This document shows positions 10,385 through 21,307 of a DNA stretch of 64,000 nucleotides, one piece after another. The notes beneath the pieces were generated by a model that worked only from the letters and a program-made list of their open reading frames with translations, was not told the DNA's origin and made no database searches. Positions within the stretch are counted from its first letter, which is position 1, and every line of letters begins with the position of its first letter. The stretch is from Catonia carolina. Taxonomy: Eukaryota > Arthropoda > Insecta > Hemiptera > Achilidae. The stretch lies in the NCBI GenBank assembly GCA_035578175.1, contig JAQMRL010000001.1, forward strand, positions 237,413,038 through 237,477,037, read 5' to 3'. The translations under genes were made by a program, and so were the position numbers.

Positions 10385-11228
10385 TTATAATGTGTGTCTT
10401 AGAACGTGTAAAGAATTTTGACTGAATCGTTGGATTTTTGAAATTACGGACGTCTTAGCAGTTCTATAGATTTGGCAGGCATATATCCAAACAGGCCAGA
10501 GATAAGCTTTATAAAAAAAAGTTTAAGATGTAGTGGTAAACTAGACCGTTTAAGAAAAAAGTAAATAGTTTTCGTTTGTCGTCTAAATCTTTTGTACGGC
10601 AAGCGTACTTCTGTAACCATTATAGATGTACAGTGAGCAAATGAACTCCCGTCATAACAAATTAATCATACTACCGGAAGTTAAATAATTATCAATTATT
10701 ATTGTAATATACTATTTGTAAATTAAAACTGCATATAAATAAACTGTAATTTGTAAATAAATAAAACAAGTAATAAATTTATATGTTAAATTTAATTGTA
10801 AATTTGAATGCTATAGTGGTGGGTAATCGAATGTTTTAATTGTGTGTTTTGAGTGTTAACAGTGAGTAAACAGTAGGCCCTACTATTTTAATTAACGTAA
10901 TTATTAAAAAATAATGTAATTGAAAATTTTCTCTTTATTTCATTTCTCACATGTGTACAGTTATCTTAAATACCGAAAAGTTTCTCGCATGCTGACTTTT
11001 ATTTCATGTTTCGCGATTTTACAAAATTTATTTATGAAAATACCTCGTAAGTTAAAAAGCAATGATTTTCTGTTAAATTTTATTTCATCATCGTTTTCCA
11101 TAATTATTACCAAACAAACCTGCCAAATATTATGTTAATCCGTGAAATAGTTGTTAATGATAATGTATTTGAAAAAAAATACACTTTTTTCTTCAAAAAA
11201 AAAACTTTTACTAAATTATACATTATAT
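10385..11228. other. AT-rich spacer, nothing recognised
   Basis: No supported feature is present. The short ORF at 10920-11138 has no recognisable similarity and AT-driven composition. Confidence 0.45.
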
Positions 11229-11239
11229 ATTATTAATCG

Positions 11240-11624
11240 AAGTGAAACGTGGGTGATAGGGGCTGTAGAACGGAAGAGGATAGAAGCTTTTGAAATGTGG
11301 TGTTATAGGAAAATGTTGAAGATTAGGTGGGTGGACAAAATAAGTAATTTAGAGGTTCTTAGGCGAGTGGATGAAAAAAGAAGTATATGGAAGCATCTTA
11401 CCAAAAGAAGGGATAGGCTAGTGGGGCATATCCTAAGACATCCAGGTATTGGGCTATCAATAATGGAGGGTAATATTGAGGGAGTAAATTGTAGAGGGAG
11501 GCAAAGATTAGAATATATATAGCAAATTACGAAAGATGTAGGGTGTTACAGGTATGTAGATATGAAACGAATTGCGCAAGATAGAACAGCTTGGAGAACT
11601 GCATCAAACCAGTCGAGAGACTGA
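11240..11624 (+). pseudogene. LINE-D ORF2 C-terminal domain, one internal stop
   Basis: The frame reads ETWVIGAVERKRIEAFEMWC, then a KML..RWVDKISNLEVLRRV segment and LVGHILRHPGI (GH motif of the post-RT region). It meets TAG at 11520 and stays open afterwards (QITKDVGCYRYVDMKRIAQD) to TGA at 11622. The SETW...R.R.EAFEMWCyRrmLkI.Wvd order is the well-known C-terminal region of insect non-LTR ORF2 proteins. Only about 128 codons remain; the RT and endonuclease were lost by 5' truncation at 11240. Apart from the TAG I see no frameshift. The normal stop lies within the 3' hairpin shared with element B. Confidence 0.85.
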
Positions 11625-11647
11625 TGACAAAAAAAAATTAAAAAAAA
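11240..11647 (+). mobile_element. LINE-D insertion, 5'-truncated, 11-bp target-site duplication
   Basis: ATTATTAATCG occurs at 11229-11239 and again at 11648-11658, exactly flanking the insert. The insert starts in coding sequence and ends with an A-rich tail (from 11629). The 3' UTR is very short: CATCAAACCAGTC-GAGA-GACTGATGAC, a small hairpin, and then the A-tail. Intact TSDs and a long open frame indicate a fairly recent insertion. Confidence 0.9.
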
Positions 11648-11658
11648 ATTATTAATCG

Positions 11659-12038
11659 TGTGATCAAAATAATTTTATAGAATAAAAAACATGCGAAATA
11701 CTTTGTTTTACAAAAATACGTCATTTCCGGCAAGTTTCAGTTCCGTAGATATGTTTTGAAATGGTTTTACAATTCGCATATTGCTCCTGTCTGCCGGAGG
11801 CCATCAAGTTATAGACAGACAGTACATCTACGGTTACAGAAATAGGCCCCGCTCTATTCTTGTGGAAACATAACAGATAAGACGCAAATACTGTTTTCAG
11901 CAGAAACAACGTTACTTAATGAAAACTTTTTTATAGCCGTACGAAGCCGAAGGGGAGGGCCGCTATTTATTTAAATCCGCTTTTATTGTAGGTTCAACGT
12001 TTTAAGTTGACGAAGCGAAGCGAGTACAGGTCCGCTAG
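11659..12038 (+). mobile_element. Helitron 3' portion (different family from 2137-2608)
   Basis: The sequence ends GACGAAGCGAAGCGAGTACAG then GTCCGCTAG at 12038, followed by T. The repeated GAAGCGAAGCGAG with terminal CTAG is a Helitron-type 3' end. Immediately after it, at 12039, a remnant of element A begins, so this Helitron inserted into or beside element A. I cannot locate its 5' TC end; it may lie upstream of the LINE-D insertion or be lost. Confidence 0.62.
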
Positions 12039-12064
12039 TATTCGTATAAAGCAAGAGAAAGAAA
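12039..12064 (+). mobile_element. Element A terminal remnant (3' hairpin half)
   Basis: TATTCGTATAAAGCAAGAGA and the following AAGAAA match the last ~26 bp of element A (TATTCATATAGGCAAGAGAAAG). The rest of that copy is not visible on the other side of the Helitron tail. Confidence 0.65.
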
Positions 12065-12065
12065 A

Positions 12066-12665
12066 TACAACAATAAATAGTAATCCACCCCACTGAGGTT
12101 AAAAATAAGACTGCAAATACCGGGCGCAATTTATAATCCTATAAAGCGAGAACGTAAAAAAGTGATTGTAAATACTGATTGAAATTTTAAACAAAGTTTT
12201 AAATGATCTATATTACTGAAATAGGTCCTAGAATACTTTGATGTACTATGATAAAAACGTAGAGTTTAATTAGAGATATGGAGATTAATAACAACAAAAT
12301 TGCAAAACTGTAACAAAGTTAACAAAAGGATGCAAAAATATAATCACAAAATAAATGCAGAGTTGAAAAGAGATAGTAAATAGTGTTCATACAAGATTCA
12401 AATAGCGATGTTATCTCTATGAATTACAGAATACGAGTTCAATATCCCCTAGGTCAGTGTTTACAATCGACTGGAAACAATACCCGTATAATATCGATAC
12501 ATCGATATAAATAACTACTATGTTGAGATATAATGTATTATTTTATGACCCTGATTGTTATTATAGGAGACATAGCCTTGGGTTGATGGCTTAACAATTG
12601 TTTGACTCCACCCCTTTACATTAAAATAGTTATGTTATTCAGACTTTTAAATTATTTTATAAAAA
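12066..12665. other. AT-rich spacer, nothing recognised
   Basis: No coding or repeat signature is recognised. Confidence 0.45.
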
Positions 12666-13563
12666 TCTGGTGTAAAAAACTCTCACGACTTTCTCTTGCC
12701 AATGCAAATTATAAACAATATAACCTAAGTAATAAAACTCTAGAAATAAACAAAAAACTAACCTCAAATACACCTAACCTTATTTTAATCATGAGTGAAA
12801 GATGCAAAATGAAAATCAACCTCAGTTTGGCTTATAAATATGGAAAATCACTCTTTCACGCTAAACTAAGCTTTGTAGGGAAAAATGCTCTAAATTAAAG
12901 TTGTAGATCTTTTAATTTCCTATACATTTGATTATACTTTTTTGTCGTAAAATGCACAATAAGGCTGAAATCTTTAAAAAATCGATTTTTTACACGATTT
13001 CGCGAGAAAAAAAACAGAAAATCGCTAATTACCGCTGAACTAAGAGTTATACAAAAAAATGTTTGAAATAAGTTGTAGGAATTTCAATTCCCTACAACTT
13101 TTATTGTAACTTATACATTTTTGCGCTAAAATGCATAATAGTCGCCTTAAAAAAACAAATTTTTTTTACGAGAAAACAGTCTTTCCAAGAATTTTAGCAG
13201 ACATGGCGCCTTTCCTATCTTGTAGAGCATAAAAAATTAAGTAAATGAGGCGATTTTTAAAAAAATCGTAGCAGCCGTTTTTGAGAAAATTGCAAAAAAG
13301 TGAAAAATGACACGAATTAACTACTACTTCCGGTTGACCGATTTTGATTAAAATGTTCGTGTCGGGTCCTCTAGTGGTATCTAACTTAAGTTTCAAGTTC
13401 GTACAATGTTCCGTTCTTGAGATATTCTGTTCACACACACAGAGACCAATCGCTAAAAACATGTTTTTTCAGTTCAGGGGGTCTGAAAACCTGTAGATCC
13501 GGTGAAAAATCGATATGAAAACAATACTTTCCTTCCTACATATTCCTATAGGCAAGAGAAAGT
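12666..13563 (+). mobile_element. Element A copy 3 (full length)
   Basis: It runs from TCTGGTGTA at 12666 to GGCAAGAGAAAGT at 13563 and is flanked by AAAAA on both sides. All internal landmarks are present: both modules, CTATCTTGTAGAGCATAAAA, the CGATTTTGATTAAAATG block, and a short CA tract at 13431-13442. Private variants AAACTCTAG and CAAATACACC in its 5' part are shared with the fragment at 14966-15108. Confidence 0.92.
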
Positions 13564-14620
13564 AAAAATGTACGGTACATCACTTCGCATTAATTTTCTT
13601 GGTGATTTTCATGCAGTACTTTAATTTATTCTATTCTATACTAGCGTACATAAATATAATTCACACGTACGCGCGCACACATAAAATTAATTATACCTAA
13701 AAAATTAATTGCTTATAATATTTTTATGAAAAAGGTAAGGGATCATACTGTAATAATTAACATCCGTTATCAGCTTTTAAACACTTAGCAACAGGTGTAA
13801 CCTTACGGAACGTTCACTTCTAGAGCGATACCTAAGAATAGGTAATTTGCAATATTATCCGGACCAGGGAGCATGTTTTATTAGGTTACAATAGCACCTG
13901 ATAAAGAGCCGCTCAATAAAGTAGAGTATGAAGTTGACTAGAGCAGGCTGTTGAATGCGGTTACTGATTAGGGAGGAAAGAAAGGGTTGATGGAAATATT
14001 TGTTATACTATATCAACTTTCCCCTTTAATCTTCTTTCTTTGTTTGACATCATCATTTCCTATTTCTCTCCCTCATTTCACTATAATTTTTCAAACGATT
14101 GAAGATTCATTCCCTCCCGTTTATTTTTATTTCCACCTGATCTAAAAATGTACAATAACCAAGGGTTACACCCTAGGGGCTGCACACTTGGTATACCAAC
14201 TACATATGGGAAATGATATACTATGGGGATATACAAGGAACCAATTCATAAAATAACTCCGTCTACAAAAAAAACCTCTATAAAATTGAACCGTGTTTTC
14301 CACTGCGGAAACTTACATTAATGTAAGTTGATTTACACGATAAATACTAAAAGAATAACTTTTATGTCTTTATTTTTGGGTAAACTGTGCTTCATAATTT
14401 CCATCCGTGATGTTAAAGGTAATTTATTGGAAATTTCGCGGCAAGAAGAGGAACCCAACAGTATGTTCTCCGGTGAATAAGTATTATTCGTAATGTATGG
14501 CAAGATATGATCTCTACTCCAATTCCACAGTAGACTTCGTCATACGGTTGGGTTAGAGATTAGGTTAAGATACGGTTTGTATCTAGGATTTTTGGAAGTC
14601 AAAAGTGGGTTTTACCTACC
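13564..14620. other. AT-rich spacer, nothing recognised
   Basis: No gene or repeat assignment. A small CG/CA patch lies at 13663-13680. Confidence 0.45.
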
Positions 14621-14699
14621 CTTCAAACCGATGATTTCATGTAAATTTAAAAATATGAAATTTCCCCTTTAGGGTGCAATTTTCTAATCGTTAAAGAGT

Positions 14700-14965
14700 A
14701 ATTCTTTTAGGTGCACTTTCTGTAACATCTCAACCGAGTTTAAACCATCTAATTTTTCTGTAACTGAGTAAACTGAAAATATTGATTTAAGGGGTTAAAC
14801 ATCGTATTCAACCCCTTAAGGGTAAATTTTTGAAACCGGTGAGGTGAATTTTTTTAACATCAGCATGCGCAACATTTCCATTGAGTTTCAGCCATCTAAC
14901 TCGTCAGGAACTTAAAAAATAAAAATATTGGTAAAAGTGTCGAACACCATTTTCAACCTTGCAAA
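14700..14965. repeat. Diverged ~130-bp tandem repeat with a 10-bp palindrome
   Basis: Two units (about 14700-14822 and 14835-14962) share TGYAACATYTC..YGAGTTT.ARCCATCTAA and an ATATTG..(16-18 nt)..AACAY.(A/G)TATTCAACC-type end. Between them TTAAGGGGTT (14788-14797) and AACCCCTTAA (14810-14819) form a perfect 10-bp stem around a ~12-nt loop. The function is unknown. Confidence 0.6.
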
Positions 14966-15108
14966 CCAATGCAAATTATAAACAATATCACCTAAGTAAT
15001 AAAACTCTAGAAATAAACAAAAAACTAACCTCAAATACACCTAACCTTATTTTAATCATGAGTGAAAAACGCAAAATGAATATCAACCTCACTTTGGCTT
15101 ATAAATAC
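14966..15108 (+). mobile_element. Element A fragment (143 bp of the 5' region)
   Basis: It matches 12700-12842 of copy 3 with only a handful of differences, including that copy's private variants. It lacks both element ends, so it did not arise by ordinary transposition from the terminus. A local duplication of copy 3 is the simplest reading. Confidence 0.8.
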
Positions 15109-15204
15109 CTCAGTCATTGAGGGCTTTCCAATTATATACACACAGATGTGACAAACATATCAAAAATCAATTAAATTTAAATGATAGTAATACTACGATA
15201 CAAA

Positions 15205-16262
15205 ATTGAGATAAAATGAAAACTAATGTTTTACATTATGATTCATATTTTTTACGATATCCGGTTCGATCGAAGATTGTCATAAATGATGCGATAGTGG
15301 AGCAGGTGTCCAATTTTAGTTACTTGGGATGTGATGTAGGAGTAGACTTGGATTTAGACATCCAGCGGATGATAAGTAAGTTCCAAAGGATTTGTGGCAG
15401 AATCAATAGGACATTGAACAACAGGGCCAGACCTGATACAAAGATTAAGTTTTACAAGGTGATGGCAACTGCGAAAATAATGTTGTTGTTGTTGTTTAGG
15501 TCATCAGCCGAAAGGCTGGTTTGAACCTCTAGAGGTTTTACTAAGTAAAACGAGGAGTGAGGTGGTTTACCATTGCCTTCCTCACTGAATGGAAAAGTAC
15601 GCTTATCAGCATGCCGGGCCCTCTGAAAAGCACATATTTTCCACTCTGCAAATGACACCTTCACTTCATTCACCACAGGGTCTGGCTGTATAATGAAATT
15701 CATTACTTTCAGAGGAGATAACTCTGATTAGTGTCTTTTACACCTCTACCTCTTCTGTTCTTAAATGATTCAGTTATTTAATTGGCTGACCATGTGACAA
15801 GAAACAGAACTATTTATTTTAGCCCTGCAACTAACAGATTGAGTGTAAATAATTTGACACTCCACTTGTCTGTTATGGGCAGGATAATAATGTATGGGAG
15901 TGAATCATAGATAACCACGAAGAGGAACGTACAAAGGATCCAAGCAGCGAAGATAAGATTCCTGCGAAGAGTTAAGGGATACTCGAGATTGAATAGAAAG
16001 CGGAATATAGATATAAAAAAGACTTGGAAGGAGCTCCAAGCTACTGCCTGAATGAAAAGATTGAGGGATATGGCGAGTGTTAGAGGGGACACCTGGACAG
16101 AATGCCAGACCACAGAATACCCCCAACAAATACACCTTCATGCACCGGTTAGACGGAGAAATGTGGGACGTCCTCAGAAAACATGGATATAGGCTAAGAG
16201 TTTCAAGTTTGTGACTTTGGAACAGGCGACTGCCTAAGACTCGAAGGAAGAAGACGAAAACA
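15205..16262 (+). pseudogene. LINE-C ORF2 C-terminal half, split by element B
   Basis: The first part (15216-15482) reads RSKIVINDAIVEQVSNFSYL, then GCDVGVDLDL, a KFQRICGRINRTL stretch and IKFYKVMATAKI. This is the post-RT YLG... region of non-LTR ORF2. At 15483 a 403-bp element B interrupts it. At 15893 the same frame resumes as YGSES, followed by RIQAAKIRFLRRVKGYSRLN and, after damage, RRNVGRPQKTW near 16150-16185. The 3' UTR GTTTCAAGTTTGTGACTTTG and a GAAGGAAGAAGA tail end the copy. Stops after 16048 show decay. LINE-C copies at 5.6, 28.2 and 61.6-62.2 kb align with different parts. Confidence 0.85.
15483..15885 (-). mobile_element. Element B copy 1 (403 bp, 7-bp TSD), nested in LINE-C
   Basis: AATAATG at 15476-15482 and 15886-15892 flank it. 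On the minus strand it runs from a GCCCATAACAGACAAGTGGAG-like head to CCAGCC-TTTC-GGCTGATGACC and an (AAC)n tail. It keeps an open frame of about 75 codons up to the tail (15703 down to 15480: PDPVVNEVKVSFAEWKI and on to ADDLNNNNN). No A/B-box head of tRNA type is visible at its 5' end. It interrupts LINE-C coding sequence cleanly, so it is younger than that copy. Confidence 0.9.
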
Positions 16263-19200
16263 TTATGATTCAGTTTCATTGGTGCATTTTCACAATCAAT
16301 TCATCAAGAAAATTATTTTCTCAATCCATTCCAATATAAAAGTAAAAATAATGAAAAATTGTAGAAATGTTGATTGAAATCATTCAAACGAAAATAATAA
16401 TGTAGAAGAAATAAGTTCCGTCTAACCGTTACAAAAACAGATTTATCAAATTAATTTTTCCATTATTAATGGCTTGTAACATTTCCCCCATCTTTTGTAA
16501 CTGTTGTTTTCCTTCCGTTTTCACTTTCTTTTTATTTATTTTACAAGACGGAAAGGTATTCTTTAAATAAATAAAAAATATTAAATTCACATCAACATGT
16601 AAGGTTTCACAATCAAATACTTGTACGTAATCAATGTATCTTGGTATAGGTTATTTTAATTGAATTGATTCAATTAAACATGATATTTGTAATTGTAATT
16701 TGGTATTGTCCGTAAATAAAATTATGATTTTTACTTCCATTAATGAATACGTCCATCTATCAATACTCTCGATTTTAAACTGTCACATGAAAATGTTAGA
16801 GAATGTGTAAACTAACTACTAATTGAACACAATAAACTGCTTCTTTTCATAGATCACTTGAAACAAAATTATTTATCATGAGTCATAATATAATGAAACT
16901 AAACTATGTACAGTTTATGGAACTCTAGCTTGCCGCACGATCTTGTCTACGCCTACTGGGCGGGAGGTGGGGAAGTCATGCATTTCCGAAAACATAAGTC
17001 GCACTTCACTGTTTTTTTTAAAAACTGTCAACACACGCTGTTCGCGTTCAAATAAATTAAGAACTTACCATGTCAAATAACACACATAGAAATATAAAGA
17101 AATAAAGAATTGATTACAACAAATTTTAAAAAAATGATTGATTAGAATGTTTATTTTATCTTGATTTCATTACTGTGAGTAATATTTAATTATACTTTAA
17201 CATTAGTTGTGTCGATATCGTAGGCCTATAATTCCTTCTTCTCGAATTTCTTAGTAGTGTTTCTAAAAGTGAATGTTTCCGTGTGTATTGTAACTATACT
17301 ACAGGTACTTACATACAAGTATTAAGAGAAATTACTGTTTTTTTTAAATTCACTTTTTCAAACAAAATGTCGGAAAATAAATGTTAATCGCAAGTTCGGT
17401 AGTTTTATAATTAGAGCGCCGATCTGATCAATTTGCAAGATTTTTTTCTGTTAATATAGACCTAAATCATATTTAAACAGTAGGGCTACTTTTTGTAAAT
17501 ATTTAATTTTATTTGTTTGCAACTGAATACACGTATCAACCGATTTATTGTAACAAAAAATAACTCAGCGTATGTATTAAAGTAAATAAAACAAATAAAT
17601 GCACTAGTTTAAATTGATACGTTCGAGTAAATGCTTAGGCGTTCGCATTAAGTGGAGTCAATATTTTCGAAAAGACTAGTATGGCGACGGCCGCCGTGCG
17701 CCGAGCTGCATGTCCACATTTGTAACCCTTGTGAATTAACCCGCACAACAATACTAATTTATTCTTAACTTCATGATTAAATTAACACTTAAAAGTTTTA
17801 TTTCACGACATTTTGTATCAGTGTTACTTATTAAATAACTTAAAATAAATCACCTAAATAAATAGTTCACCTAAAAAAACAATTCCCGTTACCAAAACGA
17901 CTGAAATTCGCAACATCAACAGAATTGGTAGCACCATCGAAACTTTAATTCAATTATTTTGTTATTTAATTCGAAAAATTCCGTTATAGCTTTTACCAAT
18001 ATACATTATTAGATTTTTTCAGAATCCCTAAAATTACCTCTTTACAACTATGTAAAACCTTTTTCAAATCCATTCGGCAGAACTCTGTAATTACAGAAAA
18101 ACAGAATCTCTATTTAAAATACATTAGACCAGATTTTGACTTTTAAAACGCATGATAATCAGATGGTTAAAATAACATTAACTTTCAAGTGAATCTTCTA
18201 TACTACCTATTATAATATTCTACTCATTTTAGACCGACTTTCATACAGAATTTATCACAAAATTAAATTTAAATAAAATGAATTACTTTTGTACATTATT
18301 GTAATGTTATAGTCACCAGTGTGGAACTAAAATTAAAAATGAGCTAACAAATATTGGGTTTCTTTGACAGAAAATTTAATTGCTGTAGGAGAAACCGGCG
18401 AAATATACAAATAAATTGAGAATATTTTTCAATAGGTATAGGCCTACCTTAAATTTTTTTTTTAGTTTTCACAAAACGTATTTTAGGCAGTAATCTTTTT
18501 TGTAACTTTAAATTTCTATACATACTTTTTTTACAACTGCTAAATTTTTGTCACCTTTACAACTTGATTTATTAACTTGATTTATTTTTTAGAAGCCATC
18601 ATTCATTCAAGCAATCCTATCATGAGTCCTCTCCAAGAATGTCGCTAGGAGAGAAGCTTGGAATCTCAGAAGTACTCAGCTAAAGAACTTGGAAATTTTG
18701 TACGTATAAGTACTTAGTACTTAGTACATTTGGGTAGTATGTACAGAGTATGAAAATATTTTGAAAAATTTTACTACTAAAGGAAGCTGTTTTCCTGAAA
18801 AACAAGAGTTCAAGAAAATAAAAATTTCACAACTTTTCTGTTTATGTTCCTTCATCCGATGTTCAATTTTTATTTACCATTTTCTGCAAAAACCAACAAC
18901 TCTAGGAATCAGTTCTTTAAAAATTACAGATTAAGGTGTATTTTACAAAAAATTGAATGCCATTGAAATTAAAGGAAATTGAAAATGCTACAGCTTTTTT
19001 ATTTAAAAGTTTGTTATCCAACGCTTAATTTAGAAATTATTTCCAATAAACTGCACAACTCGCAGTAAAATTAATTTTTTCCAAAGTAGCAGCCTTAAGA
19101 ACGTTCATTACACGTAGAAGTATAATGAAAACAAACAAAGTGGTATAATTTTTTTCTGCAACATTTTTCTACACAACGGTTATTACTAGTAAGTTATAAC

Positions 19201-19714
19201 ATAGTGACGTTTTCAGGGGGTTTCAGGACTGGCTGTTTTAAAATAACAAAACTTCCTTTTGAATTTATACCAGATAGGTACTTATTAACAAACTAAATAC
19301 GTAACATAAATTATTATTACTAGAGTTACAATTACTAGTGAACTACAAAAAAGTACATAACTTGATAAGACTAAACTGATAACAAAACGTTTTTGTTTTT
19401 AAATTTAAGACATAAACTAAACTTAATAAAATAAAATTGTAGCATTTACAGTCAGATAAATTATTGATGCCTTACTTACAATTGTATACAATTATAACAC
19501 TATTTACACGTACGTAGAATATATTTCAATGCCGTACGCATAACCGGTTCCTAAAAACTTTACAAACAAACTGACATCACAAACTGTTTACACACCGACA
19601 CACTCTACTATCTGTTTACTATTGACTGTCCTACAAAAATATGTAGAGGCTTTATATGAAAACAACCACTCTACAAGAAAACCGGCGGCGCTCGACAATA
19701 AAAATAAGACCTGT
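16263..19714. other. Long unassigned AT-rich region
   Basis: These 3.4 kb contain no TE family I can name and no long ORF. Two patches differ from the background: 16927-17050 (TGCCGCACGATC, GGGCGGGAGGTGGGG) and the CpG cluster at 17690-17716. Unique regulatory or intronic host DNA is possible. A minus-strand GACATGGTAAGTTC at about 17063-17076 looks like a splice donor but stands alone. Confidence 0.4.
17682..17730 (+). other. CpG-dense patch with a 14-codon ATG frame
   Basis: AGTATGGCGACGGCCGCCGT and the next 20 bases carry many CpGs in an otherwise CpG-poor region. The ATG at 17682 reads MATAAVRRAACPHL then TAA. The GTAACC at the end could also be a weak splice donor. This could be a first exon or promoter patch of a real gene; nothing else supports it. 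Confidence 0.25.
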
Positions 19715-19726
19715 GAAAACTTATAC

Positions 19727-20257
19727 TTCTTCTTCTTCTTTATCTCTCCCTTCTGCCTCTCAGCGTCGGGCCTTCTATAAACTTCTTATACTCCACTCTG
19801 TCCAAAGCCAATGCTCTCAGCCGTCCTTTGCTCTCTCCCCTTCGCCCCCCCACACCCTCAACATACTCCTCCCACTCCATCCTTGGTCTTCCCCGTCTTC
19901 TGGTTCCCTCCGGTCTCGCCTCAAAAATTCGCCTCAGTCTGTCCTCCCTATCTCTTCTCACCACATGACCATACCAACCCAATGCCCTTCTTTCAATCAG
20001 TTCTGTTACTGCTGTTTTTAAGCCTAACTCCTCCCGCACATTCACATTACGAACTCTGTCCCGTCTTGTCTTTCCTATCACTCTCCTTAGATACTTCATT
20101 TCCTGAGCTGTAACTCTACTGTCCAGTTTATCTTTCATGGTCCATGTTTCTGACCCATACAGTAATGTTGGTAAATATACTGACTTATATATTCTGAGTT
20201 TGGCGTCTCTGCTCACCTCTCTTTTTCCAATAAGTGTGTTATTTAAACTATAGAATA
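19727..20257 (-). mobile_element. LINE-K insertion, 5'-truncated, 12-bp TSD
   Basis: GAAAACTTATAC is at 19715-19726 and again at 20258-20269, flanking a ~530-bp insert. On the minus strand the insert ends in a (GAA)4-type tail (19727-19740). The perfect TSD and an uninterrupted frame indicate a recent insertion. Confidence 0.93.
19740..20255 (-). pseudogene. LINE-K ORF2 C-terminal domain (open, truncated)
   Basis: An uninterrupted frame reads LNNTLIGKREVSRDAKLRIY, KSVYLPTLLYGSETW, YLRRVIGKTRRDRVRN, LGWYGHVVRR and RRRGRPRMEWEEYV before the stop at 19740. These are the LLYGSETW, R.R.D.RN, gH..RR and RGRPR..W motifs of the region downstream of RT in non-LTR ORF2 proteins, in the right order. 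There is no RT or endonuclease because the copy is truncated at its 5' end. The ATG at 20309 lies outside the insertion, so the nominal longer ORF is a chance fusion with flanking DNA. No disabling mutation is visible within the ~170 codons kept. Confidence 0.88.
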
Positions 20258-20269
20258 GAAAACTTATAC

Positions 20270-21307
20270 AATAGCTGCTTATATTGTCCCACCTATTACA
20301 ATTTGTCACGGGACAATTTTTAGTTGTCCATTGAACATTGTAAAAGGTTTACATTACTAGAAAGAAAAGTCTAGATATTTCAAGTGTATGATCGTAAATA
20401 ACATAATTATGAATGTGAAAATAGGGGTTCTACATAAATTGAAAAGTTATGATAAATTTCAACATCACAGGTTTAACATGAAATGCTATTATTAATTTTC
20501 ATCATTTTCACTTTAACGAAATGGACTCCTTCATATACGTTGTATAAAATCAATGTAGCACTACAATATTTGAATTTCAGAGTAAATTGGAATTTATACA
20601 ATCAAATTTTATTGCAAATTATACACGCTAATACAATTCGACCGCACGCACTCTAATAATGTTTGCATAGCGTTATAGAAAACCACGAACTAAAATTGTC
20701 ATTCCGCCATTATAATTTCATTACATTGTATTTACAATTTTAATACTAAAACGATGAAAATGTTAAAGTTCCGTTGAGGATAAAAGTGAATTTTTAATGT
20801 ATTTTAATTTTATTTATACTTTTTTTGATATAATTGAAAAGTATCTAAAAAAAATGTAAATGTACTAAAAAATAAGTTATGTAACATTTGACATTCATCG
20901 TGTGAAAGCACAACAGAAACAAACATTATTTACATATATTTTACGGTAAAATACGGATAACTTATTCTGTCCAGTTTTAGTAACATTCTCACCAGACTGA
21001 TAAAATTTAATAACTAAATTCTCTCACCAGTTGTGCTTTTAAAGTGTTTCAATGTTCTCTAAATTTAGTGGTTTTTGTTTTCCATTAAATAAACAAGTAA
21101 ACACAAATTAACTATGAAGGTTATTTATACAAAATGTTGATATGGATAGAAACTAAACAACTACTTGAATGTTGATTTGACAAATGCTAGTTACTATATA
21201 CATAGTTCAGTATACTATTTTATTAACAGTAAGAAGGGTACTGCAACCCCCGCTCATTTCGCTTCGCATTCATAAAATATTTTAATTTATTTGCTGATTG
21301 TATAATA
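20270..21307. other. AT-rich spacer, nothing recognised
   Basis: No gene or repeat assignment. Confidence 0.45.

Noticed and set aside
12039..13563. Tandem-repeat or CRISPR-like array suggested by recurrent short motifs in element A
   Set aside because: The motifs recur only because the element has two diverged modules and many copies. There is no regular repeat-spacer pattern, and the genome is eukaryotic.
17063..17076. Minus-strand splice donor GACATGGTAAGTTC
   Set aside because: It is a single short match with no coding frame or acceptor nearby.
19656..20113. Pro/Ser-rich plus-strand ORFs over LINE-K
   Set aside because: They are antisense shadows of the LINE-K coding frame.
20258..20309. 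N-terminal extension of the LINE-K frame
   Set aside because: It lies outside the TSD and therefore in host flank.
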